The notes under the pieces are model-generated. The model worked only from the letters and a program-made list of their open reading frames with translations, made no database searches and was not told the origin of the DNA. A DNA stretch of 64,000 bases, from NCBI RefSeq assembly GCF_005960665.1, contig NZ_CP040676.1:2481001-2545000 (forward strand). The letters run 5' to 3'. Shown one piece after another: positions 1 through 8,737 of the stretch. Positions within the stretch are counted from its first letter, which is position 1. Each line of letters begins with the position of its first letter. The DNA comes from Exiguobacterium mexicanum (GTDB lineage: Bacteria > Bacillota > Bacilli > Exiguobacteriales > Exiguobacteriaceae). The position numbers and the translations under genes were made by a program.

Positions 1-60
1 CGCTTCCGCGATGACGAACCGGAATGTCGTCTCCTCGTTTCTAATCTCGAAGTGATGCAT
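1..60 (-). CDS. partial CDS, 5' end of an unidentified protein
   Basis: An ATG at 60 (minus strand) is preceded by a strong ribosome site, AGGAGGTGGGATC, and opens a frame that runs off the left edge. Twenty codons are visible, beginning MHHFEIRNEETTFRF. It lies just downstream of the glucosidase gene and its terminator, so it probably has its own transcript. The visible part is too short to name a family. Confidence 0.5.
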   Translation of the reverse strand, partial: MHHFEIRNEETTFRFVIAEA

Positions 61-77
61 GATCCCACCTCCTAAAA

Positions 78-106
78 AAGACACCTTCGACGTGAAGGTG
101 CCTTCT
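78..106 (-). terminator. rho-independent terminator of the glucosidase gene
   Basis: Read on the minus strand, arms CACCTTC and GAAGGTG close a short loop and are followed by TCTTTTTT. It sits directly after the stop codon at 110. Confidence 0.75.
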
Positions 107-109
107 CAA

Positions 110-1807
110 TTATAAACGATACAACCTTGCTTCGAACGGCCGCATCATAAACGTTTCCGTCTCAATCGTCTCAGGGTCCATCTCATTCGTCAAGACGAGC
201 GTCGCTTTGTCGAGACCAGGAAGCGTCGCCTCGGCAGGGTTTGCCGTCAAGTTGACGACGACATAAAATGTCTGTTCTTCAAACTTCCGTTCATAGGCGA
301 ACACTTGCAGATGGTCCGGCAGCAAATCACGGTAACTGCCGTACGTGAACGTCTCTTCGGCCCGACGAAGACGAATCATCGCCTTGTAGAACGATAGAAT
401 CGAGTGGGCATCCTTCGATTGGGCGTCGACGTTAAGCGTCTCATATTCTTCGTGGATCGGCATCCACGGCTTCGTCGTCGAAAAGCCCGCGTTCGGTGAC
501 GCGTCCCATTGAATCGGGGTGCGGACGTTGTCGCGCGACGTGCCCCATACGTGTTGCATCGAATCGATTTCGCTCATACCGTTGGCAATCCGTTCGAAAT
601 ATTCATTTTTTGTCGCCACATCGTCATAGTCATGAATCGAAGGGAGCGGTACGTTTTTCATGCCGATTTCCTGACCTTGATAGATGAACGGCGTCCCGTG
701 CATGAAGAAGTACATCATGCCAAGGGCGGTCGCGCTTTCGCGCCAGTAATGGTTCTCATCCCCAACGAGCGAGACGGCGCGCACCATGTCGTGGTTCTCG
801 ATATAGAGAGCGTTCCATCCCGTCTCGAGCAGGCCTTGTTGCCACTTGTCAAAAATCCGCTTCAGCTTGACGACATCGAGCGGAGCCAGGCGTGACTTGC
901 GCATGATGTCGACGTGGTCGAAATGGAACGCCATGTTCATCGCCCCGTTTTCCGGTCCCATCCACAAATCGGCCGCTTGTGGCTCAATTCCGTTCGTCTC
1001 ACCGACCGTCATGATGTCGTACTTGGCGAATGTCGCTTGTTTCATCTCTTGCAGATAGTCGTGGATACCCTCGATGTTCGAATACATGGAGAACGCCGTG
1101 ACGTACGGTTTCCCGTCTGGAGACGGCAACATCGTCTCAGTTGGCATCTTCTTGATGTGACTGATCGCGTCGACTCGGAATCCGTCGATTCCTTTGTCGA
1201 GCCACCAGTTGATCATGTCATAGACGGCGCCACGCACTTCTTCATTTTCCCAGTTCAAGTCTGGCTGTTTTTTAGAGAAGACGTGCAAATAATATTGCTC
1301 GGTCGTTTCATCGTATTCCCAAGCCGAGCCCCCAAAGATACTCGCCCAGTTGTTCGGAGGTGCCTCATCCGTTCCGTCACGCCAGATGTACCAGTCCCGC
1401 TTCGGGTCGTGTCTCGAACTTTTTGATTCGACGAACCATGGATGCTCGTCAGAGGTATGGTTGACGACAAGGTCTAACAGTAATTTCATTCCACGGGCGT
1501 GGACTGCTTTGAGCAACGCATCAAAGTCTTCCATCGTTCCGAACTCTTCCATAATGTCTTCATAGTCCGAGATATCATATCCGTTATCATCGTTCGGAGA
1601 CTTATACATCGGACAAATCCAAATCACATCGATCCCCAGGTCTTCTAAGTAATCCAGCTTGTCAATGATACCGCGGAGATCGCCGATTCCATCTCCGTTC
1701 GAATCTTTAAAGCTACGCGGGTAAATCTGATATGCGATCGCTTCTTTCCACCACGTGCGGGTGACCGTTTTCTGCTTCTCTTGTTGTCTACTGACCATCG
1801 ACTCCAT
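110..1807 (-). CDS. malL: oligo-1,6-glucosidase / alpha-glucosidase (GH13)
   Basis: This 565-aa protein is a cytoplasmic GH13 glucosidase that releases glucose from isomaltose- and maltose-type oligosaccharides. The TIM barrel starts at WWKEAIAYQIYPRSF, and all four GH13 regions are visible: DLVVNHTSDEH, DGFRVDAISHI (nucleophile Asp), a Glu in MTVGETNG (acid/base), and ENHD. Length is normal for the oligo-1,6-glucosidase subfamily. The start at 1807 is chosen because AGGAGG lies 10 nt upstream; a second Met three codons in is possible. It appears monocistronic. A perfect cre site and a weak promoter lie upstream, so carbon catabolite control is likely. The exact substrate among trehalose-6-P, isomaltose and sucrose cannot be fixed from sequence alone. 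Confidence 0.85.
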   Translation of the reverse strand: MESMVSRQQEKQKTVTRTWWKEAIAYQIYPRSFKDSNGDGIGDLRGIIDKLDYLEDLGIDVIWICPMYKSPNDDNGYDISDYEDIMEEFGTMEDFDALLKAVHARGMKLLLDLVVNHTSDEHPWFVESKSSRHDPKRDWYIWRDGTDEAPPNNWASIFGGSAWEYDETTEQYYLHVFSKKQPDLNWENEEVRGAVYDMINWWLDKGIDGFRVDAISHIKKMPTETMLPSPDGKPYVTAFSMYSNIEGIHDYLQEMKQATFAKYDIMTVGETNGIEPQAADLWMGPENGAMNMAFHFDHVDIMRKSRLAPLDVVKLKRIFDKWQQGLLETGWNALYIENHDMVRAVSLVGDENHYWRESATALGMMYFFMHGTPFIYQGQEIGMKNVPLPSIHDYDDVATKNEYFERIANGMSEIDSMQHVWGTSRDNVRTPIQWDASPNAGFSTTKPWMPIHEEYETLNVDAQSKDAHSILSFYKAMIRLRRAEETFTYGSYRDLLPDHLQVFAYERKFEEQTFYVVVNLTANPAEATLPGLDKATLVLTNEMDPETIETETFMMRPFEARLYRL

Positions 1808-1877
1808 ACGCCGCTTGCCTCCTACATCTCATCATTTATATTTTATATACTTGAACAGCAATACCTGTTTCAGGATG

Positions 1878-1906
1878 AATCTAATCCTAGAATAGCACTT
1901 GTGCAA
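1878..1906 (-). promoter_or_regulatory. candidate promoter of the glucosidase gene
   Basis: On the minus strand TTGCAC is separated by 17 nt from TAGATT. The -35 hexamer overlaps the cre site, which would let CcpA block RNA polymerase. The -10 is weak, so the assignment is tentative. Confidence 0.4.
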
Positions 1907-1915
1907 GCGTTTGCA
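1902..1915 (-). promoter_or_regulatory. cre site (CcpA operator)
   Basis: TGCAAACGCTTGCA on the minus strand matches the cre consensus TGNAANCGNWNNCA at every fixed position and is nearly palindromic. A LacI-family sugar regulator could bind the same sequence. Confidence 0.75.
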
Positions 1916-1928
1916 AATAATCACATAT

Positions 1929-1953
1929 AAAAAAATGCAGTCCGAGGACTACA
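1929..1953 (-). terminator. terminator of the esterase gene
   Basis: On the minus strand the arms AATGTAGTCC and GGACTGCATT (one T-G pair) are followed by a run of T. The hairpin contains the stop codon of the esterase gene. Confidence 0.65.
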
Positions 1954-2704
1954 TTTTAGAGATGGTCGCGACTTGTTCACAGAACGCACCGATGACGTCG
2001 GCCAACCGCTCGCGATCATAATCCATCGTGGCCACATGGTACGAGCGTTCGAGCACTTCCCGTTGTTTCGGTGCTTGTACTTGTTCGTAGAGCCATACCG
2101 AATCTTCTGGAGGGACCACATTGTCGATGGCGGAATGGATGACGCACGTTGGGACGGCCACCTCAGCTACCATCGGGCGCACCTCCTCGATGAGCGCGAG
2201 CAGTTCACGGATGGCTGACGTCGGGACTTTGTCATAGACGATCTCATACACGCCCGGTGCACAGATGTCCGGTTCATCTTCATCGATGAAGCGACAGACA
2301 TCATCTGTGGCGTGACAGGCATAGCCCGGGACCGACAACGCCGCATTGATGGTGACGATCGCATCGGCATGACCGGACAAGGCCGCCTTCATCGCCAGCG
2401 TTCCACCCATCGACTGCCCGACGACGATGACGTGTCGACATCGCTCGCGCAAGAGACGGATGCCGGCTTCCATCGACTCGTACCAGCAACGGCGCGTCGA
2501 GTGCCGGAACTCTTCCGGGTCCGTCCCATGTCCTTTGAGCCGAGGCGCATAGACGGTGAATCCTTTCTCCATCAAGGCGATCCCGACATCACGCACACTT
2601 TGAGGCGTCCCGTTAAAGCCGTGACACAATAAGATTCCTATTTCATTTCCTTCATAATAAAACGCGCCCGCTCCCGGGATGACCGGATAAGTAATTGTCG
2701 TCAT
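1949..2704 (-). CDS. alpha/beta-hydrolase, carboxylesterase/monoacylglycerol-lipase type
   Basis: This 251-aa protein has the alpha/beta-hydrolase fold of small Bacilli carboxylesterases. The oxyanion region is ILLCHGFNGTP, the nucleophile elbow is GQSMGG (Ser near residue 93), the acid is in HSAIDNVVPP and the base is the His of SYHVATMD. There is no signal peptide, so it should act in the cytoplasm on short acyl esters or monoglycerides. The start is set by GGGAGG 4 nt before the ATG. It is transcribed in the same direction as the glucosidase but has its own terminator, so no operon is implied. Confidence 0.8.
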   Translation of the reverse strand: MTTITYPVIPGAGAFYYEGNEIGILLCHGFNGTPQSVRDVGIALMEKGFTVYAPRLKGHGTDPEEFRHSTRRCWYESMEAGIRLLRERCRHVIVVGQSMGGTLAMKAALSGHADAIVTINAALSVPGYACHATDDVCRFIDEDEPDICAPGVYEIVYDKVPTSAIRELLALIEEVRPMVAEVAVPTCVIHSAIDNVVPPEDSVWLYEQVQAPKQREVLERSYHVATMDYDRERLADVIGAFCEQVATISKM

Positions 2705-3091
2705 TCGTTTCCTCCCTATTTAATCCACAGTTAACCGATATACTTAATTGTATTAATGAATTGTAAGAGTTGGACGACGTCCCGTCAACCCGATTGACCT
2801 CTGCCTTGTTTTCTTCTGGTCTGTAATCAAACTGTAATATGAACTTCGCAATAAGTGGATTGAGTTCTGACGTCTGCTTGGTTATGTTTAACATGTAGTT
2901 GAAAAGTTGGTAAATGATAGTGGAATCCGTCAATCGATGGAGGGAATATGAACGCATCTTCCTTACCTCAAGTCGAGTGATGTAAGCGCTATCATTTCGT
3001 TTTGACCTAAAGGGGGCATCCGCTCAAGCAAGTGACCACACGAACTGGGACATCGTATCGGCCATCTACATAATCAAAGGGAGACTAACAC
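2705..3091. other. 387-bp intergenic region between divergent genes
   Basis: No convincing gene is present; a 101-codon minus-strand frame here has no ribosome site and overlaps the esterase start. The region holds a cre match at 2981-2994 and a direct repeat TGTAAT-N5-TGTAAT near 2820-2840. The repeat has the 11-bp period of a two-part activator or repressor site. Confidence 0.5.
2981..2994 (+). promoter_or_regulatory. cre-like site upstream of the secreted nuclease
   Basis: TGTAAGCGCTATCA fits TGNAANCGNWNNCA at all fixed positions. It lies about 100 bp before the nuclease start, where it could either repress or activate. Confidence 0.55.
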
Positions 3092-6000
3092 ATGGGGAAA
3101 TTACAAGCACGTTCATTCAAACAAATGACCGGCCTCGCTTTATCGGCTGGACTCATCGTCAGCAGCATGACGCCGATTGCGGCAAACGTACACGCAGAGA
3201 CGTTGAACGCTACAGATTTATTCATTTCGGAATATGTTGAAGGCTCTAGCAACAATAAAGCGATCGAACTGTTCAATGGAACGAATACGGCCATCGACCT
3301 CTCGGCCTATAAACTTGAACTGTATTCAAACGGCGGGACGGCTCCAGGCACGACCCTCAATTTGACAGGTACGCTCGAGCCAGGTGGCACGTATGTCATC
3401 GTCAACGCCAACGCGAGCGATGCCTTGAAAGCGAAGTCGAACACGACAAGCGGTGTGACGAACTTTAACGGCGATGACACGCTCGTCTTGAAAAAAGGCG
3501 ACACGGTGCTCGACGTCTTCGGTCAAGTCGGATTCGATCCGGGTACGAAATGGGGAACTAGCGTCGCCACGGCTGACCAGTCGTTGGTTCGAAAAGATAC
3601 GGTCACGACAGGGGATGCGAACGGCGCCGATGCGTTCGACCCGGCCACTGAATGGAACACACAACCAATCGATACGTTCACGAACCTCGGAGCCCACACG
3701 TTCCAAGGCGTCGAATACGGCGATGGCGGTACGGTAGAACCACCGGCGCCGGTCACTCCGATCTCGATCAGTGACGCCCGTACGAAAGCCGAAGGTAAAA
3801 CGGTCACGATTAAAGGCGTCGTCACGGCGAAACTGGCCAACACGATTTCGATTCAAGATGCGACAGGCGGTCTCTCGGTCCGTCCGACGTCACTCGCCGT
3901 CAACGTCGGGGATGAAGTCGTCGTCACGGGTGCAATCGGTTCGTATCGTGAACTGCTTCAATTGAACAGCGCCGTCGTCGTTTCAAAACAAGCGGCGAGC
4001 GTCCCGGCTGCGCAAGTTCTCACTGGCGAACAGATCAATGAGGACGTCGAGTCTGAACTCGTCACCGTCAATAACGTCACGCTCTCGGGCAGTGGTCAAA
4101 ACTTGACGGCCACAGACGGAACGAAAGAATTCGTCGTGCGCGATGAGCGCGGCATTCTCGATTTACAGACGGACGTCAACTACTCGTCAATCACAGGAAT
4201 CGTGCAACAGTTCGATAACACGTATCAAATCATCCCGCGTGACGTATCTGACACGGTCATCGACGCGTCGGTACTCCGTCCGGCAACTGCGAAGCCAGGT
4301 GCGGGCACGTTCGTCGGTCCACAAGACGTGACACTCTCGACGACGACAGCGGGCGCTGACATCTATTACACGCTCGACGGGTCGGACCCGAAAGTGAACG
4401 GTACGCTTTATACATCACCAGTCCGCATTGAAGAAACGAAGACGCTCAAAGTGGCCGTCAAATCAGGTGATTCGTTCAGCGCCGTGACGACGTTCGACTA
4501 TAAAATCACGGACAAGATCCGCATCCACGACATTCAAGGCGCGAGCCATACGTCGCCGATGAACGGACAGACGGTCGAAGGTGTCGAAGGAATCGTCACG
4601 TACTCGTTCGTCTCGAACGGAACGACGTATTACTACATTCAAACACCTGACATGGAAGCGGACCAAGACGCACGCACGTCAGAAGGAATCATCTTGTATG
4701 GCGGCCGTTCGATCGCCGGCATTCAAGTCGGAGACCTCGTCAGCGTGAAAGGTCTCGTCAGCGAGTACGCCATCGAAGGATATAGCGACCGTCAACAGAC
4801 GGACATGAAGATGACGCAAATCGATACACGTAACGGTGGTGTTGACGTCATCAAGAGCGGTGTCGCCCTCCCGACGCCAGTGAAAATCGACGAGTCGAAC
4901 TTGCCGACCGAGTTCATCGACAGCGACGCCCTCGCCGTCTTCAACCCGGACAAAGACGCCATCGACTTCTGGGAGAGCCTTGAAGGGATGCGCGTCGAGA
5001 CGGGCAACCTTAAATCTGTCTCCCCACAACAATACGGCGACCTCGTGACCGTGCTCGAAGGAACACCCACGGAGACGTTCAACGGTGGTGTGCTTCTTAA
5101 AAAAGATGACGCCAACCCGGAACGGATCCAATTCCGTCTCGAACCAAACGTGGAAGCGCGTGAATTCGATGTCGCGACCGGTGACCGATTCAACGGCCCG
5201 ATCGTCGGAATCGTCGGATACTCGTTCGGAAACTACAAGATTCAAGCCTCACTCGACGAAATGAAAGCCGCCTTCGTCAAAGGCGATGCCAAGCGCGAGA
5301 CGACGTTCATCGAAGCCGAAGAGGACAAATTGACGATCGCCTCTTACAACCTCGAGAACTTCTCGAACAACGTGAAGGAAACATCGGATGAGAAGGCACT
5401 TAAACTCGCGAAAGCGTTCGTCGAGGAATTGAACAGCCCGGACATCATCGGCGTGACCGAGGTTCAAGACAACAACGGTGAGGGCACAGGCGATTCTGCG
5501 GCCGACCAAAGCTATCAACGCTTGATTGACAATATCGTCTCGATCGGCGGCAAATCGTACAAGTACGTCAACATCGACCCAGAAAACAACAAAGATGGCG
5601 GTGCACCGAACGCCAACATCCGTGTCGGCTTCTTGTATGACCCGGAACGTGTCTCGCTCACAGAAGGCATCCCTGCCGGTGACGCAACGACAGCTGTCGG
5701 TTATGAGAACGGCAAGTTGACGCACAACCCGGGCCGCATCGACCCGCTCAACCCGGCGTTCAACAGCTCACGTAAACCGCTCGCGGCGCAATTCGACTTC
5801 CAAGGCGAGAACGTCGTCGTCATCGCCAACCACTGGAACTCGAAAGGTGGCGACACGGGCGTCTTCGGCTCAAAACAGCCGGTCGTGCTCGGTAGTGAAG
5901 TCCAACGGAAACAAATCGCTCAAATCGTCCATGATTTCGTCGCTGACGTGAAGACGGACAACCCGGACGCGAACGTCGTCGCCCTCGGTGACTTTAACGA

Positions 6001-6598
6001 CTTCGAGTTCTCAGACGCGATGCAAATCTTCAAAGGCGACTTGATGACGAACATGGTCGAGAAAGTCCCGGCCGTCGACCGTTACTCGTACGTCTATCAA
6101 GGGAACTCGCAAGTGCTCGACCATATCCTCGTGTCGAACCGTTTAGCGGCGACGACCGAAATCGATATGATTCACGTCAACGCTGATTTCACGGAGATGT
6201 CGGGCCGCGCCAGTGACCACGACCCGGTCCTCGCACAAATCGATCTCACTCCGGAGCCAGAAGTGGAATTGACGCGTTACACAGTCGAGAACAACAAGGC
6301 GGCACGCCTCGTCCTCCAAGATGACTTCATCGGCGTGACAATCGGCAAAGGCACGAACTTCAAGAACGGCATCTTTGTACGCGGCGCCTACACGGAATTG
6401 ACAGGTGACCCGCTCAAAAACGTCGTCGTTCAAGTGAAACCGAAAGAAGCCGGTGCCATCATCGACTTCAAAGGCGCCATCGTCAAAGAAGTGATTGTCG
6501 ATGGAACGAACCTTGCGGAAATCCGCGGGGCAGAGAATGTGAAACGAATCAGCTACACGAAAGGCGCATCCGCTAACACGGTCGTCATCAAAAAATAA
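3092..6598 (+). CDS. secreted multidomain endonuclease/exonuclease (LTD-OB-CHB_HEX-OB-EEP)
   Basis: The 1168-aa product has a signal peptide (cleavage probably after NVHA, residue 35). In order it carries a lamin-tail domain (about 40-165, ISEYVEGSSNNKAIELFN), an OB-fold region (about 220-325), a chitobiase-type C-terminal Ig-like domain (about 398-472, YYTLDGSDP), a second OB-like region (about 480-735), and an endonuclease/exonuclease/phosphatase domain (about 740-1050). EEP catalytic signatures are present: SYNLENF, TEVQDNNG, ANHWNSKGG, GDFNDFEFSDA, LDHILVSN and SDHDPV. About 100 C-terminal residues are unassigned, and no LPXTG sorting signal is seen. The layout resembles YhcR/ExeM-type nucleases that degrade extracellular DNA for phosphate or nucleosides, or in biofilms. 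The ribosome site is GGGAG 8 nt before the ATG. Confidence 0.85.
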   Translation: MGKLQARSFKQMTGLALSAGLIVSSMTPIAANVHAETLNATDLFISEYVEGSSNNKAIELFNGTNTAIDLSAYKLELYSNGGTAPGTTLNLTGTLEPGGTYVIVNANASDALKAKSNTTSGVTNFNGDDTLVLKKGDTVLDVFGQVGFDPGTKWGTSVATADQSLVRKDTVTTGDANGADAFDPATEWNTQPIDTFTNLGAHTFQGVEYGDGGTVEPPAPVTPISISDARTKAEGKTVTIKGVVTAKLANTISIQDATGGLSVRPTSLAVNVGDEVVVTGAIGSYRELLQLNSAVVVSKQAASVPAAQVLTGEQINEDVESELVTVNNVTLSGSGQNLTATDGTKEFVVRDERGILDLQTDVNYSSITGIVQQFDNTYQIIPRDVSDTVIDASVLRPATAKPGAGTFVGPQDVTLSTTTAGADIYYTLDGSDPKVNGTLYTSPVRIEETKTLKVAVKSGDSFSAVTTFDYKITDKIRIHDIQGASHTSPMNGQTVEGVEGIVTYSFVSNGTTYYYIQTPDMEADQDARTSEGIILYGGRSIAGIQVGDLVSVKGLVSEYAIEGYSDRQQTDMKMTQIDTRNGGVDVIKSGVALPTPVKIDESNLPTEFIDSDALAVFNPDKDAIDFWESLEGMRVETGNLKSVSPQQYGDLVTVLEGTPTETFNGGVLLKKDDANPERIQFRLEPNVEAREFDVATGDRFNGPIVGIVGYSFGNYKIQASLDEMKAAFVKGDAKRETTFIEAEEDKLTIASYNLENFSNNVKETSDEKALKLAKAFVEELNSPDIIGVTEVQDNNGEGTGDSAADQSYQRLIDNIVSIGGKSYKYVNIDPENNKDGGAPNANIRVGFLYDPERVSLTEGIPAGDATTAVGYENGKLTHNPGRIDPLNPAFNSSRKPLAAQFDFQGENVVVIANHWNSKGGDTGVFGSKQPVVLGSEVQRKQIAQIVHDFVADVKTDNPDANVVALGDFNDFEFSDAMQIFKGDLMTNMVEKVPAVDRYSYVYQGNSQVLDHILVSNRLAATTEIDMIHVNADFTEMSGRASDHDPVLAQIDLTPEPEVELTRYTVENNKAARLVLQDDFIGVTIGKGTNFKNGIFVRGAYTELTGDPLKNVVVQVKPKEAGAIIDFKGAIVKEVIVDGTNLAEIRGAENVKRISYTKGASANTVVIKK

Positions 6599-6612
6599 CG
6601 ATTGAATCGAAT

Positions 6613-6652
6613 ACGCAAGCCGCAGACAGATTGTCTGCGGCCTTTTGCGTTT
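6613..6652 (+). terminator. terminator of the secreted nuclease gene
   Basis: A 10-bp stem, GCCGCAGACA/TGTCTGCGGC with loop GAT, lies inside weaker outer arms ACGCAA/TTGCGT and is followed by a T-rich stretch. Confidence 0.75.
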
Positions 6653-6708
6653 TCATTCGTGAAATTCGGGGATTAAGTAGAAGATGCTGATTATCGGAGG
6701 ATGACGTC

Positions 6709-7914
6709 ATGGAGATGCACAACGGGAACTTATATTGGCCGACCACAGAATCGGAACAGATCGTCTTACAAAAACCAATCAAGAAAGAGCGCTACGACGT
6801 ACTCGTTATCGGCGCGGGCATGTCGGGAACGCTGACAGCCTATACACTTTACAAGGACGGTGTCGATTTCGCCGTCATCGACCAAGGGAAAGTCGGAGCC
6901 GGGAGTACGGCAGCGAACACAGGGCTCATTCAATACTCGAACGACATCATGTTGCATGAACTCGCCGAGCAAATCGGTGAAGAAGACGCCGTCCGTTTCT
7001 ATAAACTGTGCGCCGAGGCGGTTGATGCGCTCGACGAGGTCGCCGAGACGGTCGATGCCAAAGACGTCTATATTCGACGCGATAGTCTTTGCTTTGCCAG
7101 CAGTGAGGCAGATGTCTCCAAATTGAAACGGGAGTATGAGATGCTGACGAAACATGGGCTTCAAGCCGAATGGCTCGACCGGGAGGCGTTACGCGCACGC
7201 TATCCGTTCGACAAACCGGCCGCCTTGATCACGAACGGGGACGCCGAGGTCAATCCGCTCACACTCAGCCGCCAAGTCGTCCGTTACTTGTCGACACAGG
7301 ACGTCCCAATCTTTGAAGAGACGGACGTTACGGAAGTCGTCGCCGACGGAGACGACTGGCTCGTGCTGACTCCAGCAGGAACGTTCAAGGCGGGCCACGT
7401 CATCTTCGCGACCGGCTATCGCCCGGCCCCGCTCCTCGACACGCATCGAATCGAACTCAACCGTTCTTATGCGATTGCGACGAATCCCGTCCCTGATTTT
7501 AAAGAATGGGATGGCCAGGCGCTCATTTGGGAAACGAAACGGCCGTACCTCTATTTACGGACGACCGTCGACGGCCGCATCATCGCCGGCGGGCTCGATG
7601 AAGAGAAACCAGAGACACCGCATAGCGAGGCGCTCATTCAAAAACGGGCCGAGCGGTTGCGCCAAGAAGTCGAGGCTTTGTTCCCGATGTATGATTTGAC
7701 AGTTGAATACGCCTGGGTAGCCTTGTTCGGTGAGTCAATCGACCAACTTCCCTTTATCGGGGAACACCCGGACCGCCCCAATCTCTTTTATTTACTCGGA
7801 TACGGGGGAAATGGAACGGTGTACAGCATGTTAGGTTCTAAAATTTTGAGTGAGCTGGTTCGTGGGATCGACAGTCCCGATTCTCGAATCGTACGGCTCG
7901 ACCGCACACGTTAA
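6709..7914 (+). CDS. FAD-dependent oxidoreductase (DAO family)
   Basis: The 401-aa protein belongs to the D-amino-acid-oxidase/glycine-oxidase fold family. A dinucleotide-binding motif (VLVIGAGMSGTLTAY) starts near residue 31, followed by the acidic strand end VIDQG and the GSTAANTGLIQYS substrate/FAD segment. The C-terminal FAD-contacting segment is PFIGEHPDRPNLFYLLGYGGNG. It probably oxidises a secondary amine or amino acid with release of H2O2. A catalase gene 3 kb downstream fits that but is not proof. The start is chosen for GGAGG 8 nt upstream. The gene appears monocistronic with its own terminator. Substrate unknown. Confidence 0.75.
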   Translation: MEMHNGNLYWPTTESEQIVLQKPIKKERYDVLVIGAGMSGTLTAYTLYKDGVDFAVIDQGKVGAGSTAANTGLIQYSNDIMLHELAEQIGEEDAVRFYKLCAEAVDALDEVAETVDAKDVYIRRDSLCFASSEADVSKLKREYEMLTKHGLQAEWLDREALRARYPFDKPAALITNGDAEVNPLTLSRQVVRYLSTQDVPIFEETDVTEVVADGDDWLVLTPAGTFKAGHVIFATGYRPAPLLDTHRIELNRSYAIATNPVPDFKEWDGQALIWETKRPYLYLRTTVDGRIIAGGLDEEKPETPHSEALIQKRAERLRQEVEALFPMYDLTVEYAWVALFGESIDQLPFIGEHPDRPNLFYLLGYGGNGTVYSMLGSKILSELVRGIDSPDSRIVRLDRTR

Positions 7915-7940
7915 TCCCCTGACATCAGGGGATTTTTTAT
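7912..7940 (+). terminator. terminator of the FAD oxidoreductase gene
   Basis: Arms AATCCCCTGA/TCAGGGGATT with a 2-nt CA loop are followed by TTTTTT. The hairpin starts within the stop codon. Confidence 0.85.
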
Positions 7941-7963
7941 ACATAAGAATTGGAGTGATTTAA

Positions 7964-8626
7964 ATGACAACGAAACGTAAACCGAAATGGGTGTATCGTC
8001 TAAGGCGCAGTCTTCTCTTCATCCCCGCCATGATCTTGACCGCCTATGTCTGGCCGCATGAGTCTATCGAGGAGGAACGCGATGGCACGATCACCCGAAC
8101 AGAGGCGACACATGAGGAGGGACGCTATACGATCGAGGCGAGGCAGGCCGTGAAGGAAGACGAGGCGGTCCGCTATGCATATGACGTTATCGTCCACGGC
8201 CAACCCGACGTCGAGACACTCCAATCGATCAGCAAGGATGTGATCGACGAGGTGGCCGTACAAGACACGTTCCAAGCCGCCCTCATCCGTTTTTATGACC
8301 ACGAGGCCTATATCGGTACAGAATCCCCGCTCGGCGAGGCCGTATTTGCGCCTGGTGGAGATTGGAGCCTTGCTGATACGGTAAAAGCCGGTTCTTATGA
8401 AGACATGACGTTCGGGTGGCAGTTGAAAGAAAAAGAATGGGGCACGCAACTTTCGGACAAGGAAGCACGTGTCTGGCAAGCATGGAATCGTGTCTATGAA
8501 GCGGAACAGTCGGACGATCCTGACTTGAAAGCGAAGGTGACCCGCACCATTTCCACGAAATACGACTTGAATCCGGAAGCTGTTCAACAAATTGTATTAA
8601 AGCAGAATGTTTGGGCCGCTTTATAA
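7964..8626 (+). CDS. membrane-anchored protein of unknown function
   Basis: The 220-aa product begins with a basic stretch (KRKPKWVYRLRR), followed by one hydrophobic segment at about residues 15-29, then a hydrophilic, acidic domain. This fits an N-terminally anchored extracytoplasmic protein. I recognise no family. The start is set by GGAGTG 6 nt before the ATG. It stands alone between the FAD oxidoreductase and the lyase gene. Codon use is like its neighbours and there are no signs of transfer. Confidence 0.6.
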   Translation: MTTKRKPKWVYRLRRSLLFIPAMILTAYVWPHESIEEERDGTITRTEATHEEGRYTIEARQAVKEDEAVRYAYDVIVHGQPDVETLQSISKDVIDEVAVQDTFQAALIRFYDHEAYIGTESPLGEAVFAPGGDWSLADTVKAGSYEDMTFGWQLKEKEWGTQLSDKEARVWQAWNRVYEAEQSDDPDLKAKVTRTISTKYDLNPEAVQQIVLKQNVWAAL

Positions 8627-8656
8627 CCTGAATCCTCCAGAAAAATACATCGAATT

Positions 8657-8731
8657 TTCCTTTCTTTGGCTAAATATATAATTGTATACTAATTGTATAC
8701 ACGTAACTGGTTGAACGGCCAAAGAAAGGAA
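8657..8731 (+). promoter_or_regulatory. 14-bp inverted repeat that covers the lyase ribosome site
   Basis: TTCCTTTCTTTGGC (8657-8670) is exactly complementary to GCCAAAGAAAGGAA (8718-8731). The right arm contains the AAAGGAA ribosome site of the lyase gene. If both arms are transcribed, the hairpin would hide the site. A TATAAT at 8677-8682 inside the loop could instead start transcripts that lack the left arm. Confidence 0.6.
8681..8700 (+). promoter_or_regulatory. helically phased ATTGTATAC direct repeat, candidate operator
   Basis: ATTGTATAC occurs twice with an 11-bp period, each copy containing the palindrome GTATAC. Tandem sites one helical turn apart just after a TATAAT fit a repressor operator, for example of a GntR- or LacI-type protein. 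No regulator gene adjoins. Confidence 0.4.
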
Positions 8732-8737
8732 GACGTT

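Noticed and set aside
2652-2957. 101-codon minus-strand open frame upstream of the esterase gene
   Set aside because: No ribosome site, overlaps the esterase start in another frame, composition not protein-like.
3326-3856. Long minus-strand open frames inside the nuclease, catalase and htpG genes
   Set aside because: Antisense shadows caused by codon bias; none has a ribosome site or protein-like motifs.
8693-8737. Earlier start of the lyase gene
   Set aside because: No ribosome site there; the signal peptide and AAAGGAAG point to 8738.
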